From assembly GCA_963930775.1 (NCBI GenBank), contig OZ005697.1:5416292-5480291 (forward strand): a stretch of DNA of 64,000 bases. Reading direction: 5' to 3'. This document shows positions 12,101 to 21,700 of the stretch, in pieces. The notes below the pieces were generated by a model that had not been told where the DNA came from, did not search any database, and saw only the letters and a program-made list of their open reading frames with translations. Made by a program: the position numbers and the translations under genes. The number at the start of each line of letters is the position of its first letter. The stretch's first letter is position 1. This DNA comes from Cliona cf. orientalis (Eukaryota > Porifera > Demospongiae > Clionaida > Clionaidae).

Positions 12101-15100
12101 AGCCCATTAGTATACTGAGCTCAAGCATGGACAATGGCAATAGTACATGTACATGGCTTTAGGTGTGGACGATAGGCATGGCCAATGAAAATGACGACTG
12201 AATATGAAGATCTGCTTTAAGTCGTGCAACTGCTGCCAATGGAGAAGAGGACAGGAGTGGTCTACGAGATACCATGCCAAAACTGTGAGAAGGTATACCG
12301 TAAATCGCGAATATTTCGTGTATAAAATATTTCATGCGATAATTTTTCACGTTAAGTAATTTTCGGACAAACGACCCTGTACCGCATTATTGTTAATATT
12401 GCGCATGTATTTCGTGCGTTTAATTTTTGCACAAGCCAGGCTGTCCGAAAATATTTTAACAACAAAATATTTGTGATTTACGGTATATTGGAGAGACTGG
12501 AAGAAGCCTCCAGAAGAGAATTACGGAGCACAAAGCAGCAGTGAGGAGAGGAGATAGGAACAATAGATTCGCTGTACATGCATGGGATGAAGACCATAGG
12601 ATAGATTGGAAAGGTGCAAACATTAAGGAGCAACTGTGGAAGAGGAAGGTACTTGAGGCAGTACATGTCTGCATGCACACAATCTGGATCGTGGCTTGAT
12701 ACTAAGTGATGTATGGCTACCTTTCATGAAGAAATAACAACTAATGTCATCAATATTCATTATTTATAACAAGTATGTTTGATGTCACAATCATGGGATA
12801 ATGTGACTGAACACTACTAACAGCATGGTGCCAGTTAGTACAGTGCGCATGCGCAGATGAAGACCACACCCCTCACTGCAGGCCAAGAGTAGCTGCTCAA
12901 ACTCACCGTGTAATGGCGACGTTCTCACTCCGCTCGAACGTCGAATCTACCACCAGACCATGGCAAAGAGCAGACATCGCCTCTCACTTCGCTCGAGGCT
13001 CGGTGGCCTGCCAAGCAGGCCTGTCGCTCGAGAATGCATCTCTATGGCCCCTAGGCCCTGGCAACCTCGTTTGTGCACATGGCACAACAATTCTGACCAA
13101 TCGTGAGTCTTCTGAACTTGTAGGAGAGCGCATCTTTTATGCCCTCCAGGTTAGGACACGGACTATATAAGAAAATTGATCGTCTGAAAATATTTTTCGT
13201 TGTATATAGTATATCAATCATCACATTATATCATTTCCATTTTTAACCTGTTTCTAGTCCTTGGTTTTTGTTAGTACAGCTTATGAAGGTCTACGGACTA
13301 AAACGTCCTGAATTTATGTTTCCTTGAAGTTTTCATTGCACAATAGCATAATTTTATACCCATTATATATTATGATAATTTAGAATATACTATATTTCTT
13401 CTAAAGATTCGGCATGAAAATAATAATATTGATTTAGCTTCGCCGAATTTTTAGAGGTTAATATTCAACATTCTGTCTGCGTGTGCATTCTATTCCCATT
13501 TATAGCATATACGCGTGACGACCTTTGCCGAAAATTAGAGGCTATTTTCAATCATTTGGTAAAGGGTGCCGAATAATTACATGTAGAAGGGCCAAATTTT
13601 TAGAAGAAATACGGTAGTTATAACAAATACTGTGATCTGATTGGTCACTCAGAGGTCTCTATTTCTCATAGAGACCTACAAGTTTTCATAGAGATCTACA
13701 AGGTCTCTACGCCTTTTAAGAGACCCGAAGGCACTGGGCTGTAGCATCCCGAACGAAAGCGAGGGTGCTACTAAGGGCCTGAGGGTCTCTTAAAAGCGTA
13801 GAGACCATTGGATGAAGTCTCTACCTAATTTAGAATAATATAGCAACTGTAACCGTGGTGGTTGACCTGAGGACTAGGATACTGTTACACTGTGTATCTT
13901 TCTTTGCCCTTGGCTATACTTGTACTCGGTCAAAACTGAGTTAGACACTGAAGCCAAGGGATCTACAGGATTTAGAATACTGAAGACACTAATATAAAAT
14001 CCTGAACGCGAAGCCTGAGGGTTTTATAAGTGTCTGAAGTATTCTAAAGACTGTACATGTAGATCCCATTGGCTGAAGTGTCTAACTTGTTTAGACTCTA
14101 GCATGCTGTTGCTTGGCAATTTCTTGTATGTTGTTGCCTAAAGAACTAGTCTTCTAAGTAGAGGGGTTCTAAGTAACTTAGAATCCTTGCTTTTAACCAA
14201 TCAAATCACAGTATTTGTGACAACTAGAGTCTAAGAAAACTTGTAGGTCTCATTGATTACGTCAACCAATCATTGATTGTCCCCCACCCCCTTAACAGCA
14301 GTGCATGGATAACTGTATCTAATATGATATTATATACGCCTATGATCTTTTTCAGTTCTACTGATGATCCTGTTTCTCCTGCGATGAAGTCTTTTGCCAT
14401 CTATCATGATCTATTCTTCTGTGAATCGCCGTCTCGCTAGCCACACCCTTTAATCTCAAGGGGTGTGGCGTGCGAGACTAGTCTTCTGCTGCGATGCCAT
14501 GATGTCCCATCCTGGAAGTTTTATAGCAGTGGCAACCATTGCTCAATTGAGCAAAGATATTAAACGCTACAGTTTGATAACCTTGCCTTTCATCACGCTC
14601 ACCTTTAAGCGGGCTTTGTTCGCATGTTCCAATGCTTGTGCAAGGGGGACCGTCTGTGACTATGGGGGACCAATTTTAGCGGAAACGGACGGTCTGGGGG
14701 GACCACTTGTAGCGGGGGACCATTTATTTCGTGACTAGCCTCGTCCCCAGGCCTTCTGAGGGGGGAGGGGGAAGGAAGGCCTGGTATCCACTGCATGCGC
14801 ATGCGCTACATTTTCCGTATAATTTACCGTAAAGCGTCCGTACACTCATATCTACCACGTGCTGACAAGTGAAACGGTCCATGTGTCTAAAGAATACGGA
14901 ATGACCTCCCGACCTTTGTACTAGCGATCACGCTAAACGCGTGCCCACGCTGTTCAGAGGCCTTTGTCGATCGATGGACAATATCGCTCGGACCACCTCG
15001 AAATCTCGCTCGAATTTCCAACTGTCTAAGCCTGCCATTACTAGGTACGTTGAGCACGATGCAGTAAGGTCAAAGGACAAGTATACTAGACAGTATCCGT

Positions 15101-15609
15101 ACGTAATCGGATTATTCAGAATCTGAATAATAACAGCGCATGCACATGCAGTGGATACCAGGCCTTCCTTCCCCCTCCCCGGGCCCCCTCAGAAGGCCTG
15201 GGGACGAGGCTATTTCGTGACATGCACCAATACATCTTCACAGCTACTGGCTACATTGTGTTCATAAAGTTATCCGTTTGGCTACGATTGATTTAGACGT
15301 ACCTATAAAAATGCTTGCATCTAGCCATCCTTTATCACCTGTACTGAGGTTGAGGTCATCTTCTGCAATTGGTACCACAAACGATACACCAAATATCTCG
15401 ACTGCGTCAGCTGCAGTAGCTAGACCAGAAACTAATAGAAGAAATACGTGAAAAACTCCAAATCCTGAAATCTTCAAATAACTTTCTAGTGTCCTTGCTT
15501 CTTGATTTATCGTTTCCTCGTCGCTTTCATCTTTCTCCTCTTGCTCTTGATGAGCACGGGTCGGTGACAGGGTTAGCAAGGTGCTGTTTTCATCTGTTGA
15601 TTCAGACAT
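3172..15609 (-). CDS. SV2-like major facilitator transporter, 10 exons, 613 aa
   Basis: Exons (minus strand): 15303-15609, 11386-11548, 9135-9253, 8695-8870, 8541-8627, 8278-8451, 7787-7875, 6112-6317, 4993-5155, 3172-3529. All borders are GT..AG, phases agree, and the total is 1842 nt. The start chosen is ATG 15609 (MSESTDENSTLL); the upstream GTG in the same frame is unlikely. An acidic N-terminal tail leads to membrane segment 1. Exon 2 has the MFS loop signature GSLADVFGRKR. Exon 3 has the SV2-like SGIGVGGSQPIVFSY. Exon 4 has MAWA-like and MPESPAYLL motifs. A Ser/Glu-rich cytosolic loop follows, then WFTQSLGYYGLQLWFPE, LPGNIAGALL, GSLDVILMN and TAFGVHSGIGRIGAIIG. SV2/SVOP proteins are 12-segment vesicle transporters. 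Unlike vertebrate SV2, the loop after segment 7 has only about 40 residues and no pentapeptide repeats. Substrate unknown. Confidence 0.9.
3988..4046. repeat. perfect 26-bp inverted repeat with 7-nt loop
   Basis: Arms 3988-4013 and 4021-4046 are exact reverse complements around TCCAGTG. The motif AAGTGTGTCATA occurs on both sides (about 3940 and 4046) as a direct repeat. It lies in the last intron of the SV2-like gene. This could be a small foldback element; no terminator role is expected in an animal intron. Confidence 0.7.
4170..4311. mobile_element. MITE, TACCGTAAAT..CG family
   Basis: Ends TACCGTAAATTGCGAATAT and AATATTTGCGATTTTATGGCA are imperfect inverted repeats. The inside shares CCAG.CTGTCCGAAAATATT with the element at 12298-12483. 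About 140 bp, non-coding, in an intron. Confidence 0.6.
4400..4960. repeat. dispersed repeat, family A
   Basis: This stretch aligns along its length with 6944-7370 and, inverted, with parts of 21280-21750, 35340-35470 and 37650-37800. Shared blocks include GAGACTTGAAAATC, ATCCAGCGAATA, CTCTGACAAGTA, TAGCTAGCCT and TTGACGACCTTTTACCA. No coding frame is conserved. It looks like an old non-autonomous element of 450-550 bp. Confidence 0.55.
5156..6111. other. intron 8 of the SV2-like gene
   Basis: No exon or clear element is seen. About 5560-5670 resembles part of 56270-56350 and sequence around 17130-17230 (GCCACTTGGTAAAAA-like and TTTTTTT blocks), suggesting fragments of one repeat. Confidence 0.35.
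6318..7786. other. intron 7 of the SV2-like gene
   Basis: It holds the second family-A repeat copy (6944-7370) and a short GGGGGTGGCT-rich stretch at 6740-6900. No exon is recognised; the 71-codon frame at 7341-7556 shows no similarity or splice context. Confidence 0.4.
6944..7370. repeat. dispersed repeat, family A, second copy
   Basis: It aligns in the same orientation with 4400-4960 and is shorter and diverged. Both copies lie in introns of the same gene, so they arose by separate insertion or local duplication. Confidence 0.5.
9360..9800. repeat. dispersed repeat
   Basis: It begins with AGAGCTCTGTAGAGCACATA, a motif also at about 55250, 60630 and 60720. The later part is related to 110-370. 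It includes a CGACGACGACAACGACAACAA simple stretch at about 9713. Non-coding. Confidence 0.45.
10045..10956. mobile_element. TA-flanked element, TACCGTA..CTGGTTAATAAGCGC family
   Basis: Ends TACCGTAGACTCTGGTTAAT and TTAATAACCAGAGTTTACAGTA are inverted. Subterminal GCGCTTAATAA motifs repeat inward from both ends. Related elements lie at 17830-18674, 19644-20035 and 58014-58542. About 910 bp with no transposase; a TA duplication suggests Tc1/mariner or pogo mobilisation. Confidence 0.75.
11679..12106. mobile_element. MITE with internal CCCCTGGACA repeats
   Basis: Ends TGGGCTATTCCATTTAATAG (left) and CAAATGGAATAGCCCA (right) form an imperfect inverted repeat of about 40 bp that also covers CCCCCTATGGATGA. 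The inside has a run of degenerate units of 35-45 bp, each with CCCC(T/A)(G/A)GACA followed by TTAATTA. No coding frame. Confidence 0.7.
12150..12737 (+). pseudogene. Penelope-like retroelement remnant, GIY-YIG endonuclease end
   Basis: Plus-strand frames read GVVYEIPCQNCEKVY, then after a MITE YIGETGRSLQKRITEHKAA and AVHAWDEDHRIDW, then RGLILSDVWLPFMKK and a stop at 12735-12737. CxxCxxxYIGET followed by a basic helix and HAWDxDHxIDW is typical of the C-terminal GIY-YIG endonuclease of Penelope-like elements, which nicks target DNA for reverse transcription. The reverse transcriptase is missing, a MITE splits the frame, and a frameshift falls near 12670-12685. A non-functional 3' remnant. Confidence 0.8.
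12298..12483. mobile_element. MITE inserted into the Penelope GIY-YIG frame
   Basis: Inverted ends CCGTAAATCGCGAATATTT and AAATATTTGTGATTTACGG are flanked by TA at 12296-12297 and 12484-12485. Removing the element and one TA brings the VY-IGET codons of the endonuclease back into one frame. The element is 186 bp and related to 4170-4311. Confidence 0.85.
13390..13617. mobile_element. MITE, ATTTCTTCTAAA termini
   Basis: Ends TATATTTCTTCTAAAGATTC and TTTTTAGAAGAAATACGGTA are inverted. The inside repeats the motif TGCCGAA/TTCGCCGAATTTTTAGA. Non-coding. Confidence 0.55.
13620..14235. repeat. hairpin-bearing repeat, GAGCGAAGCGAG family
   Basis: Outer ends ATAACAAATACTGTGATCTG (left) and AATCACAGTATTTGTGAC (right) are inverted. 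Inside are two long hairpins: about 13702-13806 (GGTCTCTACGCCTTTTAAGA paired with TCTTAAAAGCGTAGAGACC) and about 13976-14045. The first loop contains CCCGAACGAAAGCGAGGG. A close relative is at 34020-34440. No protein is encoded. Confidence 0.65.
14290..14735. repeat. repeat family B, copy 1
   Basis: It matches 36660-37100 in inverted orientation, including GATGTCCCATCCTGGAAG, TTTATAGCAGTGGCAACCAT and a shared palindrome at 14431-14478. This copy lacks the 75-bp insertion found in copy 2, so it shows the empty site. Confidence 0.7.
14431..14478. repeat. small palindromic element
   Basis: GTCTCGCTAGCCACACCC and GGGTGTGGCGTGCGAGAC form a near-perfect palindrome. The same palindrome occurs in copy 2 at about 36956-37003 and, as widely spaced arms, around the Harbinger element (23638 and 28002). 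Its presence in both family-B copies shows it inserted before they spread. Confidence 0.7.
14736..15212. mobile_element. Mutator-like non-autonomous element with 9-bp TSD
   Basis: The element runs TAGCCTCGTCCCCAG...CTGGGGACGAGGCTA with inverted arms of about 65 bp. TTTCGTGAC is duplicated exactly at 14727-14735 and 15213-15221. Terminal TAG..CTA with a 9-bp duplication is the Mutator pattern. The inside is non-coding. Its right end lies about 90 bp from the splice donor of exon 1 of the SV2-like gene. Confidence 0.85.
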
Positions 15610-15770
15610 GACGTGGTCTCGCGAGGTATAGTTCCTCGCGAGTTCGCACGCCAGCAGGGGAAGTCCCTGACCTTTGTGTCGATCATCCGATCCGCGATCC
15701 GGTATCTGGAACGAGACTACATCATTCACGTGGAAAGAACTATTAAATAGCTTACAACGCGACTTGAAAC
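15610..15770. promoter_or_regulatory. shared divergent promoter region
   Basis: Only 161 bp separate the ATG of the SV2-like gene (15609, minus) from the ATG of CacyBP (15771, plus). Both 5' untranslated regions and both core promoters must fit here unless upstream non-coding exons exist. The interval is less AT-rich than its surroundings (CGATCATCCGATCCGCGATC). No TATA box is obvious. Co-regulation is inference. Confidence 0.55.
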
Positions 15771-18700
15771 ATGGAAGACGATCGTACAGAACCGACAGTA
15801 CATACAGATGAGGTTTGCGAACAACTTGAGATACACGTATAGGAATATTGCTCAGCCAGTTGTTTTAATTTATTTTAATGAACCAGGGATTTGTGGACGA
15901 ATTGAACTATCTGCTGACGATTTCCAAGCATCCAAGAACAGTACAACTTTTACAGGCTGCTTTAGAGCACGAAAAGTCTTCTCCACGTGTAGTAAACGGT
16001 GGTGATAAATCCCATCAAAAGTATGTTTCTGGCACTGATAGTAGGGTGGCCAGTGAGGCGACTGTCAAGGCCAGTGGTCATACCGTCACTGGTACTGGCA
16101 GGATTACTACAAAAATCAAGGAGTATGGTGAGTTTTGAGTTTCCATATTGTACTAATACCTACTGGTTATAATATTTTGACCAGGCTGGGATCAATCTGA
16201 GACATATGTAAAGATCTATATCACTACCATTCCTGGACTGGATCAAATCAGTACAGAAAACGTGATCAAAGAATTCACAAATAAGTATGAAATACATCAT
16301 ATACCAGTGGTGTAGCCAGAAGGGGGTCCTTTTGCGTGATTGAGCACCCCTTTGCTCTTAGCCTAATTGATATAGTCCATCACTTTTATATTATAGGTCA
16401 TTGAAAGTGGAATTAATTGGAGTACAGGGAAGAAATTATGGTTTAGTAGTGACAGATCTCTGTGGCCAAATTATGGCAGATCAAAGTTTTGTCAAGGTAT
16501 ACTAGCATTGTGGATATAATTTGTCAACGTGGTTTACATCTGTACATGTGTATGCATAATAATAGGTTAAGAATGGCAATGTAACAATTTGTCTTCGGAA
16601 AAAAGAGAAGGAAAACTGGCTGTTCTTAACTGGAAGGGAGAAGAAACTCAAAGAAGCCAAGGAGTAAGTGAATTATTGATTACTGTATAGCCTGAAAAGC
16701 CAGCCAGCTGTCAAATTGAAAATCCGCTGATATTAAGTCATTCCTATATTATTTTGTGCATGCAAAGGCGATCGTGCATTGCGAAGCAAATTGTGGGTGT
16801 GGTCTTTGTACCCAGTGTATTATATCACTCGATCGAATTACTTGTACCATGCATGTTCAAGGCTCGTTTTCAATTTCTCTTTTTGTAGGATAATCTCACT
16901 GATGGTTTGAGTTCAAATACTATGATGCCTCTGTATGCAGCGTTCCATATAATTTGCTCGATCAGACTGGACTGATCTAGCAAGCCACTCCCCCCAACGA
17001 TCTCAAGCATGCATGCGCATGCGGCAGGTTGGAGGCGTGGCTAGATCGAACTTGGCCATCCGCCAAATTAAAATCAGCCAATATTTTTGTTTTTGCTGGT
17101 TGAGGCCAATCTGCCGAATTTGATTCCCACCAAATTTTCTTATTCCACCAACTTTTTCTGCTATTGCAGAGAAATTTGGTGGAAAAAATTTTTTGCCAAG
17201 TAAGGAATGCGGTAAAGTTTGCCATACCCTTACCCTCTATGCAATCTTAACAGGGTTTCATTTAGGGGGGTGGGGGGGGGGCACTCGCCCCCCCCCCTTG
17301 GAAGCTGGCTGCCCCCCTTGAAAATTGCCACAAACCATATACGCAATATAAGTTTGAATGGCGAAAAGTGTCGAAATAGGCACTTTTTTGCTCCTTTTTA
17401 ACACAAATTATTTTCAGCTTCGCGCTCCGCGCGGGAGGAAACATACTGTAGGGGAACCAGTAGATATCACTAACAAGACAGGTCTCAGAAGCCACCAGAA
17501 ACAGTATCAGCAGTTAAAAATGCCACGATAAATTTTTCCTGGGGGAGCATACCCCCAGACCCCCCTAGTTAATGAGCACTATGTTATTCTTGGCTGATAA
17601 AAAACACTAGTACAATCCTTGCCCCCCTTTACTTTGTAATTATCGCGTTTGCCCCCCCCTTGACAAAAATCCTAAATGAAACCCTGTTTAACATGGGATA
17701 AACACAGCATGATAAATTTTTCACCAAAGAAAGCAGGTGACAAAATCAGCACAATTTTTCTCCTGGCAAAAATATCTATGTATACGGTAGTATAATATAC
17801 AGTGTGAAGAAAACTGACAACGGATTGCCAGAAATTTTTAATAAGCGCATGCTTCCTTCCTGTTGTTAAGTATCGTCTAATAAGCGCATGCGCCCAATAA
17901 AGATGACAGTAGTATTTACCAGATTCTTATAAACTTTTGCCCTTTCTCCTCAATTTGCAAAACAATGGCAACACAACGTTTCGCCCTTTGGGCTTCTTCA
18001 GGTGTAAAATAAAACTGAACACAAAACTAACAAGAACTGATGGTGAGTTGATATATAGTGCGCGCATGCGCAGAACAGAACAGTATTAGCTCACCATCAG
18101 TTCTTGTTAGTTTTGTGTTCAGTTTTATTTTACACCTGAAGAAGCCCAAAGGGCGAAACGTTGTGTTGCCATTGTTTTGCAAATTGAGGAGAAAGGGCAA
18201 AAGTTTATAAGAATCTAATGATGTATACCCTCAAAAGAGCGCTAAAATCAGTAATTAAGTAGTATTTACCGTTCGATCAAGAGTGTTCCATGCTCTACAT
18301 AGCTAGAACTAATTTACCAACCTATTTCGGATAGCCAGCTGCACAAGATCGATGATACTCAACACTATGATGTTCCACTGAGACGGGTTTGGACTCTTGA
18401 CCTTGCGAGTCTTGCCAAAGAAGTCAGCTATTTTTCCACGATTTTCTTCCAGCGATGACTTCCGATCATACTCCCATGAACTATTACAGAGCTTAGTCCA
18501 AGAATTGCTGCGTTTTTAACTTGCTAGCTTTGTGATCGAGCGCTCGAACATGCTGGCAGTGGGCAGGGCCAAAACTTCACTCTCTATATATTAAGTGCAC
18601 ATCATCTAATAGGCGCATGTTTCCTTACCACCAAGAGTGATAAGCGCATGTGCTTATTAATCAGACTTTATGGTATTGCACTATAGATACATGTAGTGCC

Positions 18701-21700
18701 TTTTCTATATTTTAGGCTGCATGGGCTCCCATAGTTGCCAACTATCCCGAAAACATTGGATATGTCCCACTCTTATCCTGAATTCCCCCTCTGCTGACAT
18801 AATGCATCACTTCGTAACTGCACAAAAGGGGTGTGGCACAAGCATAACCTACCCTGTTTTGGTTCGTATAGCTCGAGATTTAGTGGGCATGGTAGGTGGC
18901 GTGGTGCTGAAATAGTGGGTGTGGTCATGCAAAATGGGCGTGGCCTTAACTTTTTGCACACACGTTAGTGCATGCGTCCCGCATTCAATTCTTACAAGGT
19001 TGGCAACTATGGGCTCCTGGATGGATACGTAATGTTGCATTAGTATGAAGACTTGACCACATCCCCAGTAGCTACATGCAGTCCAACCTCGATTATCCGA
19101 ACTCGAGATCCAAAGAAAATGCAGGGTCAAAGTACACATTATGACCACGCGACCGGATTGTGTATATATATGCGCAGTAAACCTATGTCGCGTGGTTGCC
19201 ACGCAAGAAGCGGCTGCTGTGCTGCTATCAAATCTACTTCTAACACTCAAAGAAGTAAAAGAAACGCAAAGTAAGTGTTCTATCAATCGAGGATGAGATT
19301 AAAAGCGTCGAAATGTATGGGGTGCCAATGTGTCAAAAACACTTACAAATGCTATATTTGTATATCTCCCTCTGATATATAAATATGACGCTGATTTAGC
19401 TAAATATCTGCCTGATTTATTATAATATATCTACGTCACATTTATAAATGTTGATCGAATTTATATATCACAGCCAGATACCGTAGTTAATCGAATACAA
19501 CGTATGATCCAATCTAGCTAAGAAATTAGCATTAATTTTTTACAAATTCTCATAACGTATATACATGGAGCGATTGACGACCTTTACCAGAAAATCGCGC
19601 GTTTTTCAAAATTGAAATTATTTTTTTCCACACGTGCATGTAATACCGTAGAAACTGGTTGTTAAGCGCATACGCTTATAACACGCGGTAGCAAGAAAAT
19701 ATGCGCTTAACAAAAAGTATGCGCTTAACAGGAAGCATGCGCTTAATTATAAGTGCTAAAACACGGTAGGTGGAGCATGCGTAAAGAACGTGTCGACGGT
19801 AGAAAGGCTCACAACGATGGCCAAGAAGCGACCAGAGAGCGTAATTTTCGACATTTTCTTCTCCAGTATACTTCTATCCTTCTTTCTGGGCTCATGTAAC
19901 CGATCGCTCGTCGTTCAGGTGGCCTGCTGGGCATATGCGCCTAACAAAGAGCGGTAAGGCTCGCACAAAACTATGCGCTTAATAAAAAGTATGCGCTTAA
20001 CAGCGAGCAGCGCTTAACAACCAGTTTCTACTGTATTAGATTAAGTACGGTATATAAATATGGGGCAGATTTATATACCTGAAACGGATTTACATATATA
20101 GGCCTGATTTATATCTGATGCATACAGTAGGAGTCAAAAAAACGGTGACGCTTCCGTTCCATTCCATCCCGTTCAGACGCCATTGCACCCGTTCATGCCA
20201 GCCGTTCCATTTCCGTTCCGTATGCACGTGTGCATAATTAGTAATTGGGCGTGGTCTTTCGACGTGCAAAAAAAAGGAAGGCCAACACGTTGACTCGCCG
20301 ACTAGACTAGAATCGACTGCTACGGTCTTCTAAACTGTTCTGGGGCAGTTCACTACTGCCGCTCTTCGATTTTGAGCGAGTTCTGCGATCGAGGCTCGAC
20401 TGGGTTTGAAGTCTGCTATCGACGATCGATCGATCTCGCGTTGCCAATCAACTCTGATCGCCTCCAAATGCGATCGCTTGGATAGGGCGATGCTTGTTTT
20501 GGCTTTCTGCCCGTCCCATTTCCATTCTTGGGCATGGGGAACGGCTGTTTCACTTCCGTCTGAACGGGACGGGACGGAACGGAACGGAAGCGTCACCGTT
20601 TTTTTTTACTCCTACTGTATATATAAAAATGGGACAGATTTATAAGCCTATGAGGATTTTGCATGGTGGGTGTGGCCTAATTAATCTGCCATACCCACCT
20701 TAACGACATACATACATACATACATACACATGCACATACACATACACATACACATACACACAGTACTATGGTATCATAGCTGTTGCAGTCCCCACGCAGA
20801 ACTACTTGTACCACGCCCACCCTGACTCCACCCTTTTGCAAACCACCAGATTTATATATCTCACCCATATTTATAAATATGACCCATGTATATAAATCAG
20901 AGGCATGTTTATAAATATGGCACTGATATATAAATCAGGCCCATATTTATAAATCTAAGTCAGATAATATATTATATCAACCCCATATATATAAATCAGG
21001 CTGATATTTAGCTAAATCAGTGCCACATTTATATACCAGAGGGAGATATACAAATACAGCATTTGTAAGTGTTTTTGACACACTTGGCACCCCATAGGTA
21101 AGTCTGTCATATAATATTATACGTTTTTACATGCATGATCGATTTTGTGGGTGTGGTTTGGGCATGGTCAACGTTATCCAACCTCCTTGCTTATCCGAAC
21201 GGTTCAAGATTTCCCCTTGGCCAAAGGGGTTCGGATAATCGACTTTGGACTGTAGTGCTTATGGTGTATAATAATATGGTAAAGATCGTCAATATAGTGC
21301 GTGCACAGTCACAAGCCACATCAATGCCTGCACCTCAATCACAGAGATGGAGTCTGAGACCGATTCTCGATCTCGATAGTGACAAGTTTCAATGCTTCAA
21401 TCACAGGAGACGAACTCGACAGCACCATACAGCTTCCGAATGTCAGGTTAGTTGCGGCATGGCACGCAGCGTGCGTACTATGTATAGCACAAGGCTAGCT
21501 TTATTTATCCACGGGATTATGTCAGCTAAAAGAACACGTGAACTCCGGCCAGTGGTATTTGTTGGAGAAAGTAGTGCTCGGCTTTTAATGTATTCGCTGG
21601 ATATACAGGCATCAGATACTCATGTACTTCAAGTCTCAGAAAGGCTCCATTGAGGCCCTGAATTTTCTCATAATTACCTCATAGATTACACCATAGCTTT

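Larger units (their letters stand above)
11549..15302. other. intron 1 of the SV2-like gene
   Basis: This 3.75-kb intron is almost all mobile DNA: 11679-12106, a Penelope remnant 12150-12737 with a nested MITE, 13390-13617, a hairpin repeat 13620-14235, and the Mutator-like element 14736-15212. The interval 12740-13390 holds an 85-codon open frame (12913-13170) with no recognisable domain. Confidence 0.6.
17830..18674. mobile_element. TACCGTAAAGTCTGG..AAGCGC family element carrying a palindrome insertion
   Basis: It aligns with 58014-58542 at both ends (TTAATAAGCGCATGCTTCCT; GCGCATGTGCTTATTAATCAGAC; GTTCGATCAAGAGT). A 337-bp palindromic insertion (17921-18257) accounts for most of the length difference. 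Confidence 0.75.
19316..21096. mobile_element. inverted-repeat element (nest level 2)
   Basis: TATGGGGTGCCAA and TTGGCACCCCATA are inverted ends. The inverted match continues through GTGTCAAAAACACTTACAAA and TATATCTCCCTCTG for about 60 bp on each side. The inside is made of TATATAAAT-rich short repeats and three smaller elements. Confidence 0.75.
19079..21251. mobile_element. outer pogo/Tc1-like inverted-repeat element (nest level 1)
   Basis: CAGTCCAACCTCGATTATCC near 19078 and GGATAATCGACTTTGGACTG near 21233 are inverted ends with a degenerate TA at the borders. About 2.17 kb, no transposase; its centre is occupied by 19316-21096. Confidence 0.65.

Noticed and set aside
12913..13170. 85-codon plus-strand frame in SV2-like intron 1
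   Set aside because: No domain, no splice context, and it runs through a CTCGAGG/CCTGCCAAGCAGGCC-type inverted sequence.
20677..20868. Cys/Val-rich minus-strand frame
   Set aside because: It is the translation of the CATA/CACATA microsatellite.
21135..21653. 172-codon plus frame near CacyBP exon 6
   Set aside because: It lies in an inverted copy of repeat A; the frame is absent from the other copies.
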